Of a stretch of 34,582 bases of DNA, positions 22,908 to 31,623 are shown in pieces. Origin of the DNA: Actinomadura sp. 6K520 (GTDB lineage: Bacteria > Actinomycetota > Actinomycetes > Streptosporangiales > Streptosporangiaceae); the NCBI RefSeq assembly GCF_004349245.1, contig NZ_SMLC01000075.1, forward strand, positions 1 through 34,582. Direction: 5' to 3'. A program made the translations under genes and the position numbers. How positions within the stretch are numbered: the first letter of the stretch is position 1; each line of letters starts with the position of its first letter. The notes beneath the pieces are model-generated. The model did not search any database, was not told the DNA's origin, and was given only the letters and a program-made list of their open reading frames with translations.

Positions 22908-24031
22908 GCGAGGGCCTCCTTGCGGCGGCACTGCTCGAACGCCTCGTCCAGGAGCGCGCGCTCGGCCGCGGTCGCGGGGCCGTCGGTGACCTCGGCGACG
23001 AAGTCGCCCGCGATGTCGGGGGCGGACCGCTCGCGGACGCGATCGGACCAGGTGCGGGCCCCGTCCGTCCCGCCGCCCGCCGGGTCGAAGCCGAGGACGA
23101 GCGTGTGCGGGAACCGGCGGCGCAGCCGCTCCATCGCGGCGGACGGGCGGCGCGGGTCGGTGAGCGTGATCTGGAGCCAGTGGTCTTCGACCGCCTCGTG
23201 CGAGGCGTCGGTGAGCAGGTCGTCGATGCGTCCCTTGAGGCGGGCCAGGCGGCGCGGGACGGGCGCCTCCACGAACTCCGCCGCGACCTCCCCGTCGCGC
23301 AGGTCGACCAGCCAGGAGCCCTTGACGTGGCCGGCCTCGGAGAACGAGTACGCGAGCGGCGAGCCCGAGTAGCGGACGCGGCCGGTGACGGACCAGGCGC
23401 CGTGCAGATGGCCGAGCGCCGCGTAGGCGGCGCCCTCGAACACCGACGCCGCCACCTGCGACGACCCGCCGACCGAGATGTCGCGTTCGCTCTCGCTGGC
23501 CGCGCCGCCGGTCACGAACGCGTGCGCCAGCACGACCGGCCGCTCCGCGCGGCCCGCGGCGTCCGCCCGGATGCGGCGCATCGCCTCGGTGAGCGCGGCG
23601 GCGTGGCTGCGTTCGTCCAGGTCCCAGGGGTGGCGGACGAGTTCGGGCTCCAGGTAGGGGATGCCGTAGACCGCGGCGTCACCGATAAGGACGGGCTCCC
23701 CGACCCGGGCGAAGTCGGTGCGGATGTGGACGCCCGCGTCGTCCATCAGCTCCGCCCCGAACCCGAGGCGCCGCGCCGAGTCGTGGTTGCCCGCGATCAG
23801 CACCACCCGGGTCAGGGCGGCGAGCCGCCGCAGCGCCTCGTCGCACAGCCGGACGGCGTCGACGGGCGGCAGCGCCCGGTCGTAGACGTCCCCGGAGATC
23901 AGCACACAGTCGACCCGCTCCGCCGCGACGGTCGCGACCAGGTGGTCGACGAACGCCGCCTGTGCGGCCAGCAGGTCCTCGCGGTGGAACGATCTGCCGA
24001 GATGCCAGTCGGAGGTGTGCAGGAATCGCAT
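22904..24031 (-). CDS. sbcD: Exonuclease SbcD (Mre11-like nuclease)
   Basis: Predicted metallophosphoesterase nuclease of 375 residues. It begins MRFLHTSDWHLGR (Asp8, His10) and carries the other phosphoesterase motifs GDVYD, GNHDS, an internal His (LAHAF) and GHLHG. The C-terminal capping domain follows (PLAYSFSEAGHVKGSWLVDL). It is the nuclease partner of SbcC and is encoded first, with a 4-bp overlap. ATG at 24031 fits the family start exactly. TATGGT lies about 9 bases upstream on the minus strand, so the transcript may have a very short leader. Confidence 0.96.
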   Translation of the reverse strand: MRFLHTSDWHLGRSFHREDLLAAQAAFVDHLVATVAAERVDCVLISGDVYDRALPPVDAVRLCDEALRRLAALTRVVLIAGNHDSARRLGFGAELMDDAGVHIRTDFARVGEPVLIGDAAVYGIPYLEPELVRHPWDLDERSHAAALTEAMRRIRADAAGRAERPVVLAHAFVTGGAASESERDISVGGSSQVAASVFEGAAYAALGHLHGAWSVTGRVRYSGSPLAYSFSEAGHVKGSWLVDLRDGEVAAEFVEAPVPRRLARLKGRIDDLLTDASHEAVEDHWLQITLTDPRRPSAAMERLRRRFPHTLVLGFDPAGGGTDGARTWSDRVRERSAPDIAGDFVAEVTDGPATAAERALLDEAFEQCRRKEALA

Positions 24032-24136
24032 GTCGCAGCAACCATAGGCACCCCCTCCGACACATCCCGCGCAGAAACGCCGTGTCACCCCAAACGATCT
24101 CCGATGGCCGGGCCGCCCCGGCCGCCGGCGCTCCCG

Positions 24137-24142
24137 TAGGGT
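24137..24142 (+). promoter_or_regulatory. Leaderless -10 element of the RibD-reductase-like gene
   Basis: TAGGGT, a TANNNT hexamer ending six bases before the GTG at 24149, in the divergent region shared with sbcD (24032-24148). Confidence 0.55.
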
Positions 24143-24148
24143 TGCGGG

Positions 24149-24835
24149 GTGAGTGATCGTCCCTACGTGCTGCTGAGCTGCGCGATGTCCGCAGACGGCT
24201 ACATCGACGACGCGACCCCGGAGCGGCTGCGGCTGTCCAGCACCGCGGACTTCGACCGGGTCGACGCGGTCCGCGCCGGCTGCGACGCCATCCTCGTCGG
24301 CGCCGGGACCGTCCGGGCCGACGACCCCGGGCTGCTGATCCGCTCGGAGGCGCGGCGCGCCAAACGGGTCGCGCGCGGACTGCCGGCACACCTGACCAAG
24401 GTGACGCTGACGTGGAGCGGCGACCTCGACCCCGGCGCGCGGTTCTTCACCACCGGGGACGCGCCGAAGCTGGTGTACGCGCCGCCCCCCGCGGCCGGGG
24501 AGCTGGCGCCGCGGCTGGACGGCCTCGCCGAGGTCGTCGACGCCGGCGACCCCCTCTCGCTGCCGCGGGTGCTCGGCGACCTCGCCGCGCGGGGCGTCCG
24601 GCGGCTCATGGTCGAGGGCGGCGGCGGGGTGCACACGCTGTTCCTGACCGCGGACCTGGTGGACGAGCTGCAGCTCGTGGTCGCGCCGTTCTTCCTCGGC
24701 GACCCGTCGGCGCCGCGCTTCGTCCGGTCCGGGGTGTTCCCGCAGTCGCCGGAGCGTCCGATGCGGCTGGCGGAGGTCACCCGCATCGGCGACCTCGCGC
24801 TGCTGCGCTACCTGACCGGGAACGCGCGTGGGTGA
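24149..24835 (+). CDS. RibD C-terminal-type pyrimidine reductase (DHFR-like fold)
   Basis: Predicted NADPH-dependent reductase of 228 residues matching the RibD C-terminal domain: SCAMSADGYIDD near the start, CDAILVGAGTVRADDP, VEGGGGVHTLFL and ELQLVVAPFFLG. In riboflavin synthesis this domain reduces the ribosyl ring of the deaminated pyrimidine. Here it is a separate gene, and the matching deaminase domain is the next gene, overlapping by 8 bp. The order is the reverse of canonical RibD (deaminase first). No other rib gene is present, so a riboflavin or a specialised pteridine/deazapurine-like role cannot be decided. Confidence 0.85.
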   Translation: MSDRPYVLLSCAMSADGYIDDATPERLRLSSTADFDRVDAVRAGCDAILVGAGTVRADDPGLLIRSEARRAKRVARGLPAHLTKVTLTWSGDLDPGARFFTTGDAPKLVYAPPPAAGELAPRLDGLAEVVDAGDPLSLPRVLGDLAARGVRRLMVEGGGGVHTLFLTADLVDELQLVVAPFFLGDPSAPRFVRSGVFPQSPERPMRLAEVTRIGDLALLRYLTGNARG

Positions 24836-25262
24836 CCCGGACCGGGCCTGGCTGGAGCTGGCGTGCGACCTGGCGAGGCTGTGCCCGCCGTCGGCCACCG
24901 CGTTCTCCGTCGGCGCGGTCGTCGTCGGCGCGGACGGCCGGGAGGTCGCGCGGGGCTTCTCCCGCGAGGACGACCCGCACGACCACGCCGAGGAGGCCGC
25001 CCTCGCCAAGACGACCGGCGACCTGACCGGCGCGACCGTCTACAGCTCCCTCGAACCGTGCGGGCACCGGGCGTCCCGGCCCCGCCCGTGCGCCGAGCTG
25101 ATCGTCGCGTCCGGCGCGCGGCGGGTCGTGTTCGCCTGGCGGGAACCGACCCTCTTCACCGAGGGACGGGGCGCGGAGATCCTGACGGCGGCGGGCGTCG
25201 CCCTTGCGGAGATCCCCGACCTGGCCCCCCGCGCACGGGAACCCAACACCCACCTGCTCTAG
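24828..25262 (+). CDS. RibD N-terminal-type cytidine/pyrimidine deaminase
   Basis: Predicted zinc-dependent deaminase of 144 residues. The zinc/active-site motifs are HAEEAAL (HAE) and EPCGHRASRPRPC (PCx9C), the RibD version of the cytidine-deaminase fold. It would deaminate a diaminopyrimidine intermediate. The GTG start lies inside the upstream reductase gene, an 8-bp overlap, so expression is coupled. Standard RibD has GRTPPC where this protein has SRPRPC, a mild difference in the substrate loop. Together the two genes look like a split, reordered RibD. Confidence 0.87.
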   Translation: MGDPDRAWLELACDLARLCPPSATAFSVGAVVVGADGREVARGFSREDDPHDHAEEAALAKTTGDLTGATVYSSLEPCGHRASRPRPCAELIVASGARRVVFAWREPTLFTEGRGAEILTAAGVALAEIPDLAPRAREPNTHLL

Positions 25263-25288
25263 TCGGCCCGGGCAGAACAGACTCCGGG

Positions 25289-25304
25289 TGAGACGGGAGT
25301 CTCA
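25289..25304. promoter_or_regulatory. Inverted repeat upstream of the aldehyde dehydrogenase
   Basis: TGAGAC-GGGA-GTCTCA, a perfect 6-4-6 inverted repeat in the 115-bp gap before the dehydrogenase gene. It may be an operator. No regulator gene is adjacent. Confidence 0.4.
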
Positions 25305-25377
25305 TCGGTCTTCCACCGGGCGGGCGGGCATGCGATGCTGTGCCCCAAGCAAGCACTCGGTCAGGAGGCACGGCAGC

Positions 25378-26814
25378 ATGCGTGAGCACGATCGGCTGTT
25401 CATCGGCGGCGAGTGGGCCGCCCCGGCCGGCACCGGCACGATCGACGTCATCTCCCCGCACACCGAGGAGGTCCTCGGCAGGGTGCCCGAGGGCACCGAG
25501 GCCGACATCGACGCGGCGGTCGCCGCCGCGCGGCGCGCCTTCGACGAGGGCCCCTGGCCCCGGATGACGCCCGCGGAACGCGCCGAGATCGTCGGCAGAC
25601 TGTCGGCGATCTACGCCGAGCGGCAGCAGGAGATGGCCGACCTCGTCACCGCCGAGATGGGCTCACCGATCATGTTCTCGGTGTTCGGCCAGGCCGCCAT
25701 CCCGCAGATGGTGCTGCAGTACTACGTGGACCTCGCCGCCACCTACACGTGGGAGGAGGAGCGGCAGGGCATGCTCGGCCCGGTCACCGTGACCCAGGAG
25801 CCGGTCGGTGTCGTCGCGGCGATCGTCCCGTGGAACGTCCCGCAGTTCACGCTGATGCTCAAGCTGGCCCCCGCCCTCATCGCCGGCTGCACCGTGGTGG
25901 CCAAGCCGTCCCCCGAGACGCCCCTGGACACCTTCCTTCTCGCCGAGTGGATCAAGGAGGCCGGGATCCCGGACGGGGTCGTCAACATCGTCCCCGCGGG
26001 CCGCGAGGTCGGCGCGCACCTCGTCGCGCACCCGGACGTCGACAAGGTCTCGTTCACCGGCTCCACCGCCGCCGGACGCAAGATCGGCGCGGTCTGCGGC
26101 GAGCAGCTCAAGCGCGTCACCCTGGAACTCGGCGGCAAGTCCGCCGCGATCATCCTGGACGACGCCGACCTGGCCGCCACCATTGAGGGCTTCAAGCTGG
26201 CGGCCCTGATGAACAACGGCCAGGCGTGCGCCGCGCAGACCCGCATCCTCGCGTCCCGCCGCCGCTACGACGAGGTGGCCGACGCCCTGGCCACCATGGT
26301 CGGCGGCCTCGCCGTCGGCGACCCCGCCGACTACGGCACCGAGATCGGCCCGCTCGTCGCCAAGCGGCAGCAGGAGCGGGTGGAGAACTACATCCGCGTC
26401 GGGCAGGACGAGGGCGCCAAGCTGATCACCGGCGGCCTGAACCGCCCGCACGACCGCGGCTGGTACGTCGCCCCGACCGTGTTCGGCGACGTCGCCAACG
26501 ACATGCGCATCGCCCGCGAGGAGATCTTCGGCCCGGTCCTCGTGCTCATCCCCTACGACGACGAGGCGGACGCCGTCCGCATCGCCAACGACAGCGAGTA
26601 CGGCCTGGGCGGCTCGGTCTGGACGGCCGACGTCGACCACGGCGTCGAGGTCGCCCGCCGCATCCGCACCGGCAGCTGCGGCGTCAACATGTACACCCTC
26701 GACCCGAACACCCCGTTCGGCGGCTACAAGAGCAGCGGCCTGGGCCGCGAACTCGGCCCCGAGGGCCTGCACGCCTACCTGGAGCACAAGTCGATCCCGC
26801 ACCCCGCGGGCTGA
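25378..26814 (+). CDS. NAD(P)-dependent aldehyde dehydrogenase
   Basis: Predicted aldehyde dehydrogenase of 478 residues, normal family length. Cofactor motifs are PWNVPQF and FTGSTAAGRKI; the general base is Glu250 in LELGGKS and the nucleophile is Cys284 in NGQACAAQTR. The late motif EIFGPVLVLIPY is present. It oxidises an aldehyde to a carboxylic acid. A good ribosome site AGGAGG (25363-25368) precedes the ATG at 25378. It sits 115 bp downstream of the deaminase gene and is probably a separate transcription unit. The substrate is not predictable; similarity is to the broad-specificity group used in alkyl or aromatic aldehyde oxidation. Confidence 0.93.
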   Translation: MREHDRLFIGGEWAAPAGTGTIDVISPHTEEVLGRVPEGTEADIDAAVAAARRAFDEGPWPRMTPAERAEIVGRLSAIYAERQQEMADLVTAEMGSPIMFSVFGQAAIPQMVLQYYVDLAATYTWEEERQGMLGPVTVTQEPVGVVAAIVPWNVPQFTLMLKLAPALIAGCTVVAKPSPETPLDTFLLAEWIKEAGIPDGVVNIVPAGREVGAHLVAHPDVDKVSFTGSTAAGRKIGAVCGEQLKRVTLELGGKSAAIILDDADLAATIEGFKLAALMNNGQACAAQTRILASRRRYDEVADALATMVGGLAVGDPADYGTEIGPLVAKRQQERVENYIRVGQDEGAKLITGGLNRPHDRGWYVAPTVFGDVANDMRIAREEIFGPVLVLIPYDDEADAVRIANDSEYGLGGSVWTADVDHGVEVARRIRTGSCGVNMYTLDPNTPFGGYKSSGLGRELGPEGLHAYLEHKSIPHPAG

Positions 26815-26860
26815 TAATCCGGCTGAAAACGGGATCTTCGGTCCGGCAGGATGGCGTGCC

Positions 26861-29800
26861 ATGCACGCCGATGAGCTCCTGTCCGAGATCGAACCGCTGC
26901 CGTTCAAGGTCCGCTGCCGCAGGCTGGCGGACCTGCGCGACCGCCACGGCGACCCCGCCCTGGCGGACCTGCTGGACGAGCTGTCCCGGCGCGGCCACTA
27001 CGAGCGGTCGGTGGCGCTGTTCGTCGCGTCCGCCGTCCGGGACGAGGCGTCCGTGGCGCACCTGGCGCGGGCGATGGGCGACCCGGACGCCGGGCTGGCC
27101 TGCCGGGCGATCCGGCTGGCGGTCCGGCACGGCGCCGGGCCCGCGGCGTTCCTCGCCGGGCTGGCGGACGCCTCCGCGGCGGGGCGCGCGGCGCTGTACG
27201 ACGCCGTCCGCAGGTACCGGCGCGGCGAGCTGGCCGACGCGCTCATCGGGCGGGTGGCGGAGCTGTGGGGCGATCACGAGGCGGCCGCGCTGCTGCCCGC
27301 CTGCGGCGCGCACGTCGTGGCCGAGCGCCTCGACGCGCTCGGCCACGCCGTCGGGAACTGGACGTCGCTGGGCCGCGCCCACCCGGACGCCGTGCTCGGC
27401 CACGCCGAGCGCGGCCTCGCCGGGCTGCCCGAAGCGGCGTGGAACGCCTGGTGGTTCCGGCACGCGCCCGGGGTCGCGGCCGCGCTGCGCCACGATCCCG
27501 GCCGGGTCGTCCGGCTGCTGGAGCGGCACTGCCGGACCCGGCCGCTGCCCGAGGCGCTGCACCCCGCGGCCGGTGCGCTGCTGGACGCCGAGCCGGACCG
27601 CATGCTCGCCCTGCTGCTGTCCGACGCGCACCGCGACGACCTGAACCGCCTGCTGTTCCGCAGGTCTTTCCGGGACCGGCTCGCCCGGTTCGGGAACGGC
27701 GACGTGGCCGCCGTCGCACGCGCCGTCCGGGAGGATCCGGGCGCGCTGCGGCGGCTGCTGGGGGCGTTCCCGCCGAGCCGCCGGGAGGCGGTGTTCGAGG
27801 CGGCGATGCGCGGCGTCGACCGCGGCGCCGCCGAGCTCGGCGAGGACCTCCTGGACGTCCTGCCGCGAGAGCCGCGATACCGGGAGGCCCGGCGCATGAT
27901 GGGCCTGCGCAGGGTCGCCGAGACGCCGTCGCGGACGTGGGGGGTGGCGGCGTTCCTGCCGTACGAGGAGGCCCTGCCGATCCTCGGCGAGCTGACCCGC
28001 AGGCCGGACGCCGGCGAGCGCGCCACCGGCTACGCGCTGCTCATCCGGTGCGCGGGACGCTCCGGCGACCCGGCGGTGCTCGGCGCGGCCCTGGAGTCGC
28101 TCGCGCGGCTGCGCAACGAGCAGGACCCCGTCCGGCTCAGCGCGCTGTCCGCGCTGGCGTCCGTCCCGGAGGGCCTGCTGCGCGCCGGGCACGCGGCGGT
28201 GATCGGGCGGCTCGCGGACGACGCGCTGAACGCCCGCGACACGTCCTACCAGACCCGGCACCATATCGGCCGGATCGCCGCGGCGCTGTGCCGCCAGGGC
28301 GCCGTGCACGACGACGCGGACCTGCTCGTCTCCGGCCTGGAGCTGGTGGACCGGCTCACCGGCAGCACGGGAGCGCTCGCCCTCGGCCGCCTCGACCGGG
28401 TGCTGCGGCGCGGGCAGGAGCACCGGCTCGCCGCCACGCTGGCACCGCACCTGGCGGCGGGCGCCCGCCGCGACGACCACCGGCTCGCACTGCTGACCGC
28501 CGGGGCGCTGCGCCGCCGCGCGCATCACGTACCGGTACTGCAGGACGCCCTGGAGGCGGCCCTCGACGCACGCGACGACGGCGTCCTCACCCGGGCGATC
28601 ACGCTGTGGCTCGCCGCGCCCGGGACCCGCGCCGAACGCGCCGGGCGGGTCGTGGCCCGCGACCCGTCGGCGGTCGCCGTCCCGGCGGTCCTCTCGGCCA
28701 TCGCCCGCGAGCGCACCGACCTCCTGCACCTCGTCCTCACCGGAGGCACCCCGGCCGGACGCTTCCGGCGGCCCGACGTCACCTACGTGCCGCGCATCGA
28801 CCCGGCCTGGGCGGACCGCTGGACGGCCCGGCAGCGCGACGCCTACCGCGCCCTGCTCGAACGGGTGGCGGCGGACGGGGAGGCGCCCGCGACCGACCGG
28901 GCCGCGGCCGTCTCGGCCCTGGCGCGGATCCCCGGGACGGAGGCGTCCCGGCTGCGCCCCCACTTCGAATCCGGCGACCCGTACATCCGGCGCATCGCGC
29001 TCACCGCCCTCCCGTGGACCCGCTCCCCGCAGGAGGTCCTGCCCGAGCTGCTCGCCCGCGCCGAGTCGGACGACGCCCACGTCGCCGTCTACGCCGCGGC
29101 CCGCGCGGCCCGGTTCATCCCGCCGTCGGCGCTGTCGGCGATGCTCCGGCCGGTGCTGGCCGACGGCAGGATCACCGCGCGGAAGGAGGCCGCGCGGATC
29201 CTGCTCCGCAACCGGGTGCCGGACGCCATGGACGTCCTCGCGGCCGCCTGGGACGACCCCGGCCAGCACCGGGACGTGCGGGCCGCGATCGCCTCCGCCG
29301 TCCGCGCCCGCCTGGACGAGCCGGTCGCGCAGCGGATCCTGGCCGAGGCCGCGGAGGGTCCGCGCGACCTCGCCCGGCAGGTGCTCGGCGCCCCGCCCGT
29401 GGACGTCGAGGAACGGTTCCGGAGCCGCTACGCCGCGCTGGTGCTGCGCGTCGCGCGCTCCACCGACCCGGAGGCCCGCGCCGCGGCGCTGCCCGCCGTC
29501 GCCACCTGGGCGCCGTGGGCACCGGAGGCGCCCGCCCTGCTCGCCGGCCTCGTCACCGACCTGGGCGAGACCCGCGCGTGGCGGGACGCGCTGCACGCCC
29601 TCGTCCGCTGCGCCACGACCGGCGCCGGCGCCGCCGAACTCGGCGCGGCCGCCGCCGCGCTGGCCGCCGCCCCGGCCGTGCCCGACGCCGAGCCCGAACG
29701 CGACCTGCCGGCCTTCCAGCGGCTGCTCGCACTGGCCGACGCCGTGCGGGACGCCGCCGCCCGGCACCGGACGCTCGGGGAGCGCGCCGTCCAGGCGGTG

Positions 29801-30196
29801 GCGGGCCGCCTTCCCGAGCCGGTCGCGGCCGGGCTGGCCGCCGCCACCCTCCGCTGGGACGGGCCCGGGGCCGCCGGCGCGATCGACGCGCTGGCCGGAA
29901 GGTGCGCGGGACTCGGCGTCCTGGCCGTCCTGGACATCGCGGACGCCCTCGCCACCGGCCCGTCCGAGTACACCGAACGGGCCCGGCCCGCCCCCGAGGA
30001 GGCGCACCCCCACGCGGCCCGGCTCGCCGCCCGCGGCGACCTCGCCGGCGGCCTGTTCGCCTGCGCGCTCACCGAGCGGCACGGCCCCCGCGCGGGCTGG
30101 TCCGGGGACTGGCGCGACCTCCTGCGCGGCCTGCGCGCCCATGCCGAGCCCGACGTCGTGTACCAGGCGCGGAGGATCCACACCGCGGACGAGTGA
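26861..30196 (+). CDS. Large HEAT-like repeat protein of unknown function
   Basis: Predicted protein of 1111 residues made almost entirely of short amphipathic helix pairs rich in Ala, Arg and Leu, consistent with HEAT/ARM-type alpha-solenoid repeats (for example RKEAARILLRNRVPDAMDVL near 770 and YIRRIALTALPW near 710). No signal peptide, membrane helix or catalytic motif is visible, so it is probably a cytoplasmic scaffold. It is monocistronic: 46 bp after the dehydrogenase gene, and convergent with the transporter gene. The ATG at 26861 has only a weak upstream site (CAGGAT or AGG). I do not recognise a specific family. Confidence 0.65.
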   Translation: MHADELLSEIEPLPFKVRCRRLADLRDRHGDPALADLLDELSRRGHYERSVALFVASAVRDEASVAHLARAMGDPDAGLACRAIRLAVRHGAGPAAFLAGLADASAAGRAALYDAVRRYRRGELADALIGRVAELWGDHEAAALLPACGAHVVAERLDALGHAVGNWTSLGRAHPDAVLGHAERGLAGLPEAAWNAWWFRHAPGVAAALRHDPGRVVRLLERHCRTRPLPEALHPAAGALLDAEPDRMLALLLSDAHRDDLNRLLFRRSFRDRLARFGNGDVAAVARAVREDPGALRRLLGAFPPSRREAVFEAAMRGVDRGAAELGEDLLDVLPREPRYREARRMMGLRRVAETPSRTWGVAAFLPYEEALPILGELTRRPDAGERATGYALLIRCAGRSGDPAVLGAALESLARLRNEQDPVRLSALSALASVPEGLLRAGHAAVIGRLADDALNARDTSYQTRHHIGRIAAALCRQGAVHDDADLLVSGLELVDRLTGSTGALALGRLDRVLRRGQEHRLAATLAPHLAAGARRDDHRLALLTAGALRRRAHHVPVLQDALEAALDARDDGVLTRAITLWLAAPGTRAERAGRVVARDPSAVAVPAVLSAIARERTDLLHLVLTGGTPAGRFRRPDVTYVPRIDPAWADRWTARQRDAYRALLERVAADGEAPATDRAAAVSALARIPGTEASRLRPHFESGDPYIRRIALTALPWTRSPQEVLPELLARAESDDAHVAVYAAARAARFIPPSALSAMLRPVLADGRITARKEAARILLRNRVPDAMDVLAAAWDDPGQHRDVRAAIASAVRARLDEPVAQRILAEAAEGPRDLARQVLGAPPVDVEERFRSRYAALVLRVARSTDPEARAAALPAVATWAPWAPEAPALLAGLVTDLGETRAWRDALHALVRCATTGAGAAELGAAAAALAAAPAVPDAEPERDLPAFQRLLALADAVRDAAARHRTLGERAVQAVAGRLPEPVAAGLAAATLRWDGPGAAGAIDALAGRCAGLGVLAVLDIADALATGPSEYTERARPAPEEAHPHAARLAARGDLAGGLFACALTERHGPRAGWSGDWRDLLRGLRAHAEPDVVYQARRIHTADE

Positions 30197-30278
30197 CCGC
30201 TCAGCGGGCGGCGCTCAGCGGGCGGCGGTCAACGGGCGGCGGTCAGCAGGCGGCGGTCAGCGGGCGGCGGTCAGCGGG
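30197..30278. repeat. 14-bp tandem repeat between convergent genes
   Basis: Six consecutive copies (first partial) of a 14-bp unit, consensus CGGCGGTCAGCGGG, from the stop of the HEAT-like gene into the 3' end of the transporter gene. On the minus strand each unit carries TGA, and since 14 is not a multiple of three, successive copies place stops in all three frames. It looks like slippage duplication of the transporter's last codons and stop. Confidence 0.85.
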
Positions 30279-31623
30279 CGGCGACGCGGTCGAGGGCGAA
30301 GCGGCGCTGGAAGGCGACCGCGACCGCCATCAGCGCGGCGGGCACCACCGTGACGCCGATGAGCAGCGCCAGCATGGCGGAGTCCGACTGCGCGATGGCC
30401 CGCCCCTCGGTCGTGGAGACGAAGCCGCCCGCGGCGAGCACCGCCGAGTACACGTAGGGGCCGATGGCGGTGCCGGTCGCCTCCGTCGCCGTCCACACGC
30501 CGGTGTAGGCGCCCGCGCGGGCCGTCCCGCGGGACTCGGCGGCGGCCACGATGTCGGGGATCAGGGAGAACGCGAAGAGCTGGAGGCCGGCGAACGCGGA
30601 GCCCAGGACGACGATCACCGCGAGCGTCGGCAGCACCCCCATCGCCTCCCCCGGCCACAGGGCGAGCGACCCGGCGACGAAGACGCCCTGGCAGAACAGC
30701 AGGCAGCGCTGCTTGCCGGCGCGCTCCGACACCTTCTTCCAGATGGGCCCGGCGATCGCCGCGGGGACGAGGAACGACCCCATGAACACCGCGGTCAGCC
30801 GCTCGTCGTCGAACGTGTACTCGGTGTAGAACGGCACGGCCGCGAGGAAGATGTGCGTGGTGATGCCGGTGAACAGGTACGACAGCGTCAGGGCGCGGAA
30901 GTCGCGGTCCCGCCACGTGATGCGGAGATCGTCGATGACGGAGTGCGCGTGGTCCCCGTCCGGAATCCGGAAACCGGAGTGGTCGGCGAGCCGCCGGATG
31001 AACACGATCGCGAGGACGCCGGTGAGCACGAGGGCCCCGGCGAGCAGGACCGACATGCGGGCGTAGTCGTCGCGTCCGCCCGAGGCGACCAGCGCCGGGG
31101 CGGCGACGCCCGCGCCGAGCAGGCCGACCGTCAGCAGCAGCATCCGGTACATGAACACGCGGGTGCGCTCGTGGTACCCGATCTTCAGGTCGGACGGCGT
31201 CGTCAGGTAGGGCACCTGGAAGCACGCGTACAGGACGTTGCCGAGGATGTAGAAGCCGCCCACCCACAGCGCCGCCGACCAGCCGGAGAACCCGGCCGGC
31301 ACCGAGAACAGCCCGATCCAGGCGATCGCCAGCAGCAGCCCCCAGCGCAGCATGCGGCGCCGGTGCCCGTCGCGGCGCGCCTGCCGGTCCGACACCGACC
31401 CGAACCACGGATGCACCACCGCGTCGAGGACCTTCGGCAGCAGCAGGGTGAGGCCGGCCAGGAACGGCGACACGCCGAGCGTGTGCGTCATGAAGTAGAG
31501 CAGCAGCAGCCCCGGGACGGTGACCCAGACGCCCATACCGAGCGAGCCGGCGGAGTAGCCGACGAGGTCGCGGGCGCGGGGCCGCGTCGCCGAGCCCGGC
31601 TGCGCCTTCTCCGTGGTGCTCAT
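30271..31623 (-). CDS. MFS transporter of the GPH (MelB-like) type
   Basis: Predicted 12-helix membrane transporter of 450 residues. Features of the glycoside-pentoside-hexuronide:cation symporter group are visible: VLDAVVHPWFGSVSDRQARRDGHRRR in the first loop, VPYLTTPSDLKIGYHERTRV in the second, and a GTARAGAYTGVWTATEATGTAIGP segment in the C-half. It would import or export a sugar-like or other polar/amphipathic solute with cation coupling; in actinomycetes such MFS_2 proteins also occur with oxidoreductase operons. Its ATG overlaps the TGA of the monooxygenase-SDR gene (ATGA), so it is co-translated with it. Its 3' end lies in the 14-bp repeat array. Confidence 0.87.
   Translation of the reverse strand: MSTTEKAQPGSATRPRARDLVGYSAGSLGMGVWVTVPGLLLLYFMTHTLGVSPFLAGLTLLLPKVLDAVVHPWFGSVSDRQARRDGHRRRMLRWGLLLAIAWIGLFSVPAGFSGWSAALWVGGFYILGNVLYACFQVPYLTTPSDLKIGYHERTRVFMYRMLLLTVGLLGAGVAAPALVASGGRDDYARMSVLLAGALVLTGVLAIVFIRRLADHSGFRIPDGDHAHSVIDDLRITWRDRDFRALTLSYLFTGITTHIFLAAVPFYTEYTFDDERLTAVFMGSFLVPAAIAGPIWKKVSERAGKQRCLLFCQGVFVAGSLALWPGEAMGVLPTLAVIVVLGSAFAGLQLFAFSLIPDIVAAAESRGTARAGAYTGVWTATEATGTAIGPYVYSAVLAAGGFVSTTEGRAIAQSDSAMLALLIGVTVVPAALMAVAVAFQRRFALDRVAAR

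Noticed and set aside
26684..30181. 1165-codon minus-strand open frame opposite the HEAT-like gene
   Set aside because: Low-complexity Gly/Arg/Pro translation typical of a shadow frame. The plus frame has regular amphipathic helices and sensible flanks.
30197..30278. 14-bp repeats as a CRISPR array
   Set aside because: Units are contiguous without spacers and too short; it is a minisatellite.
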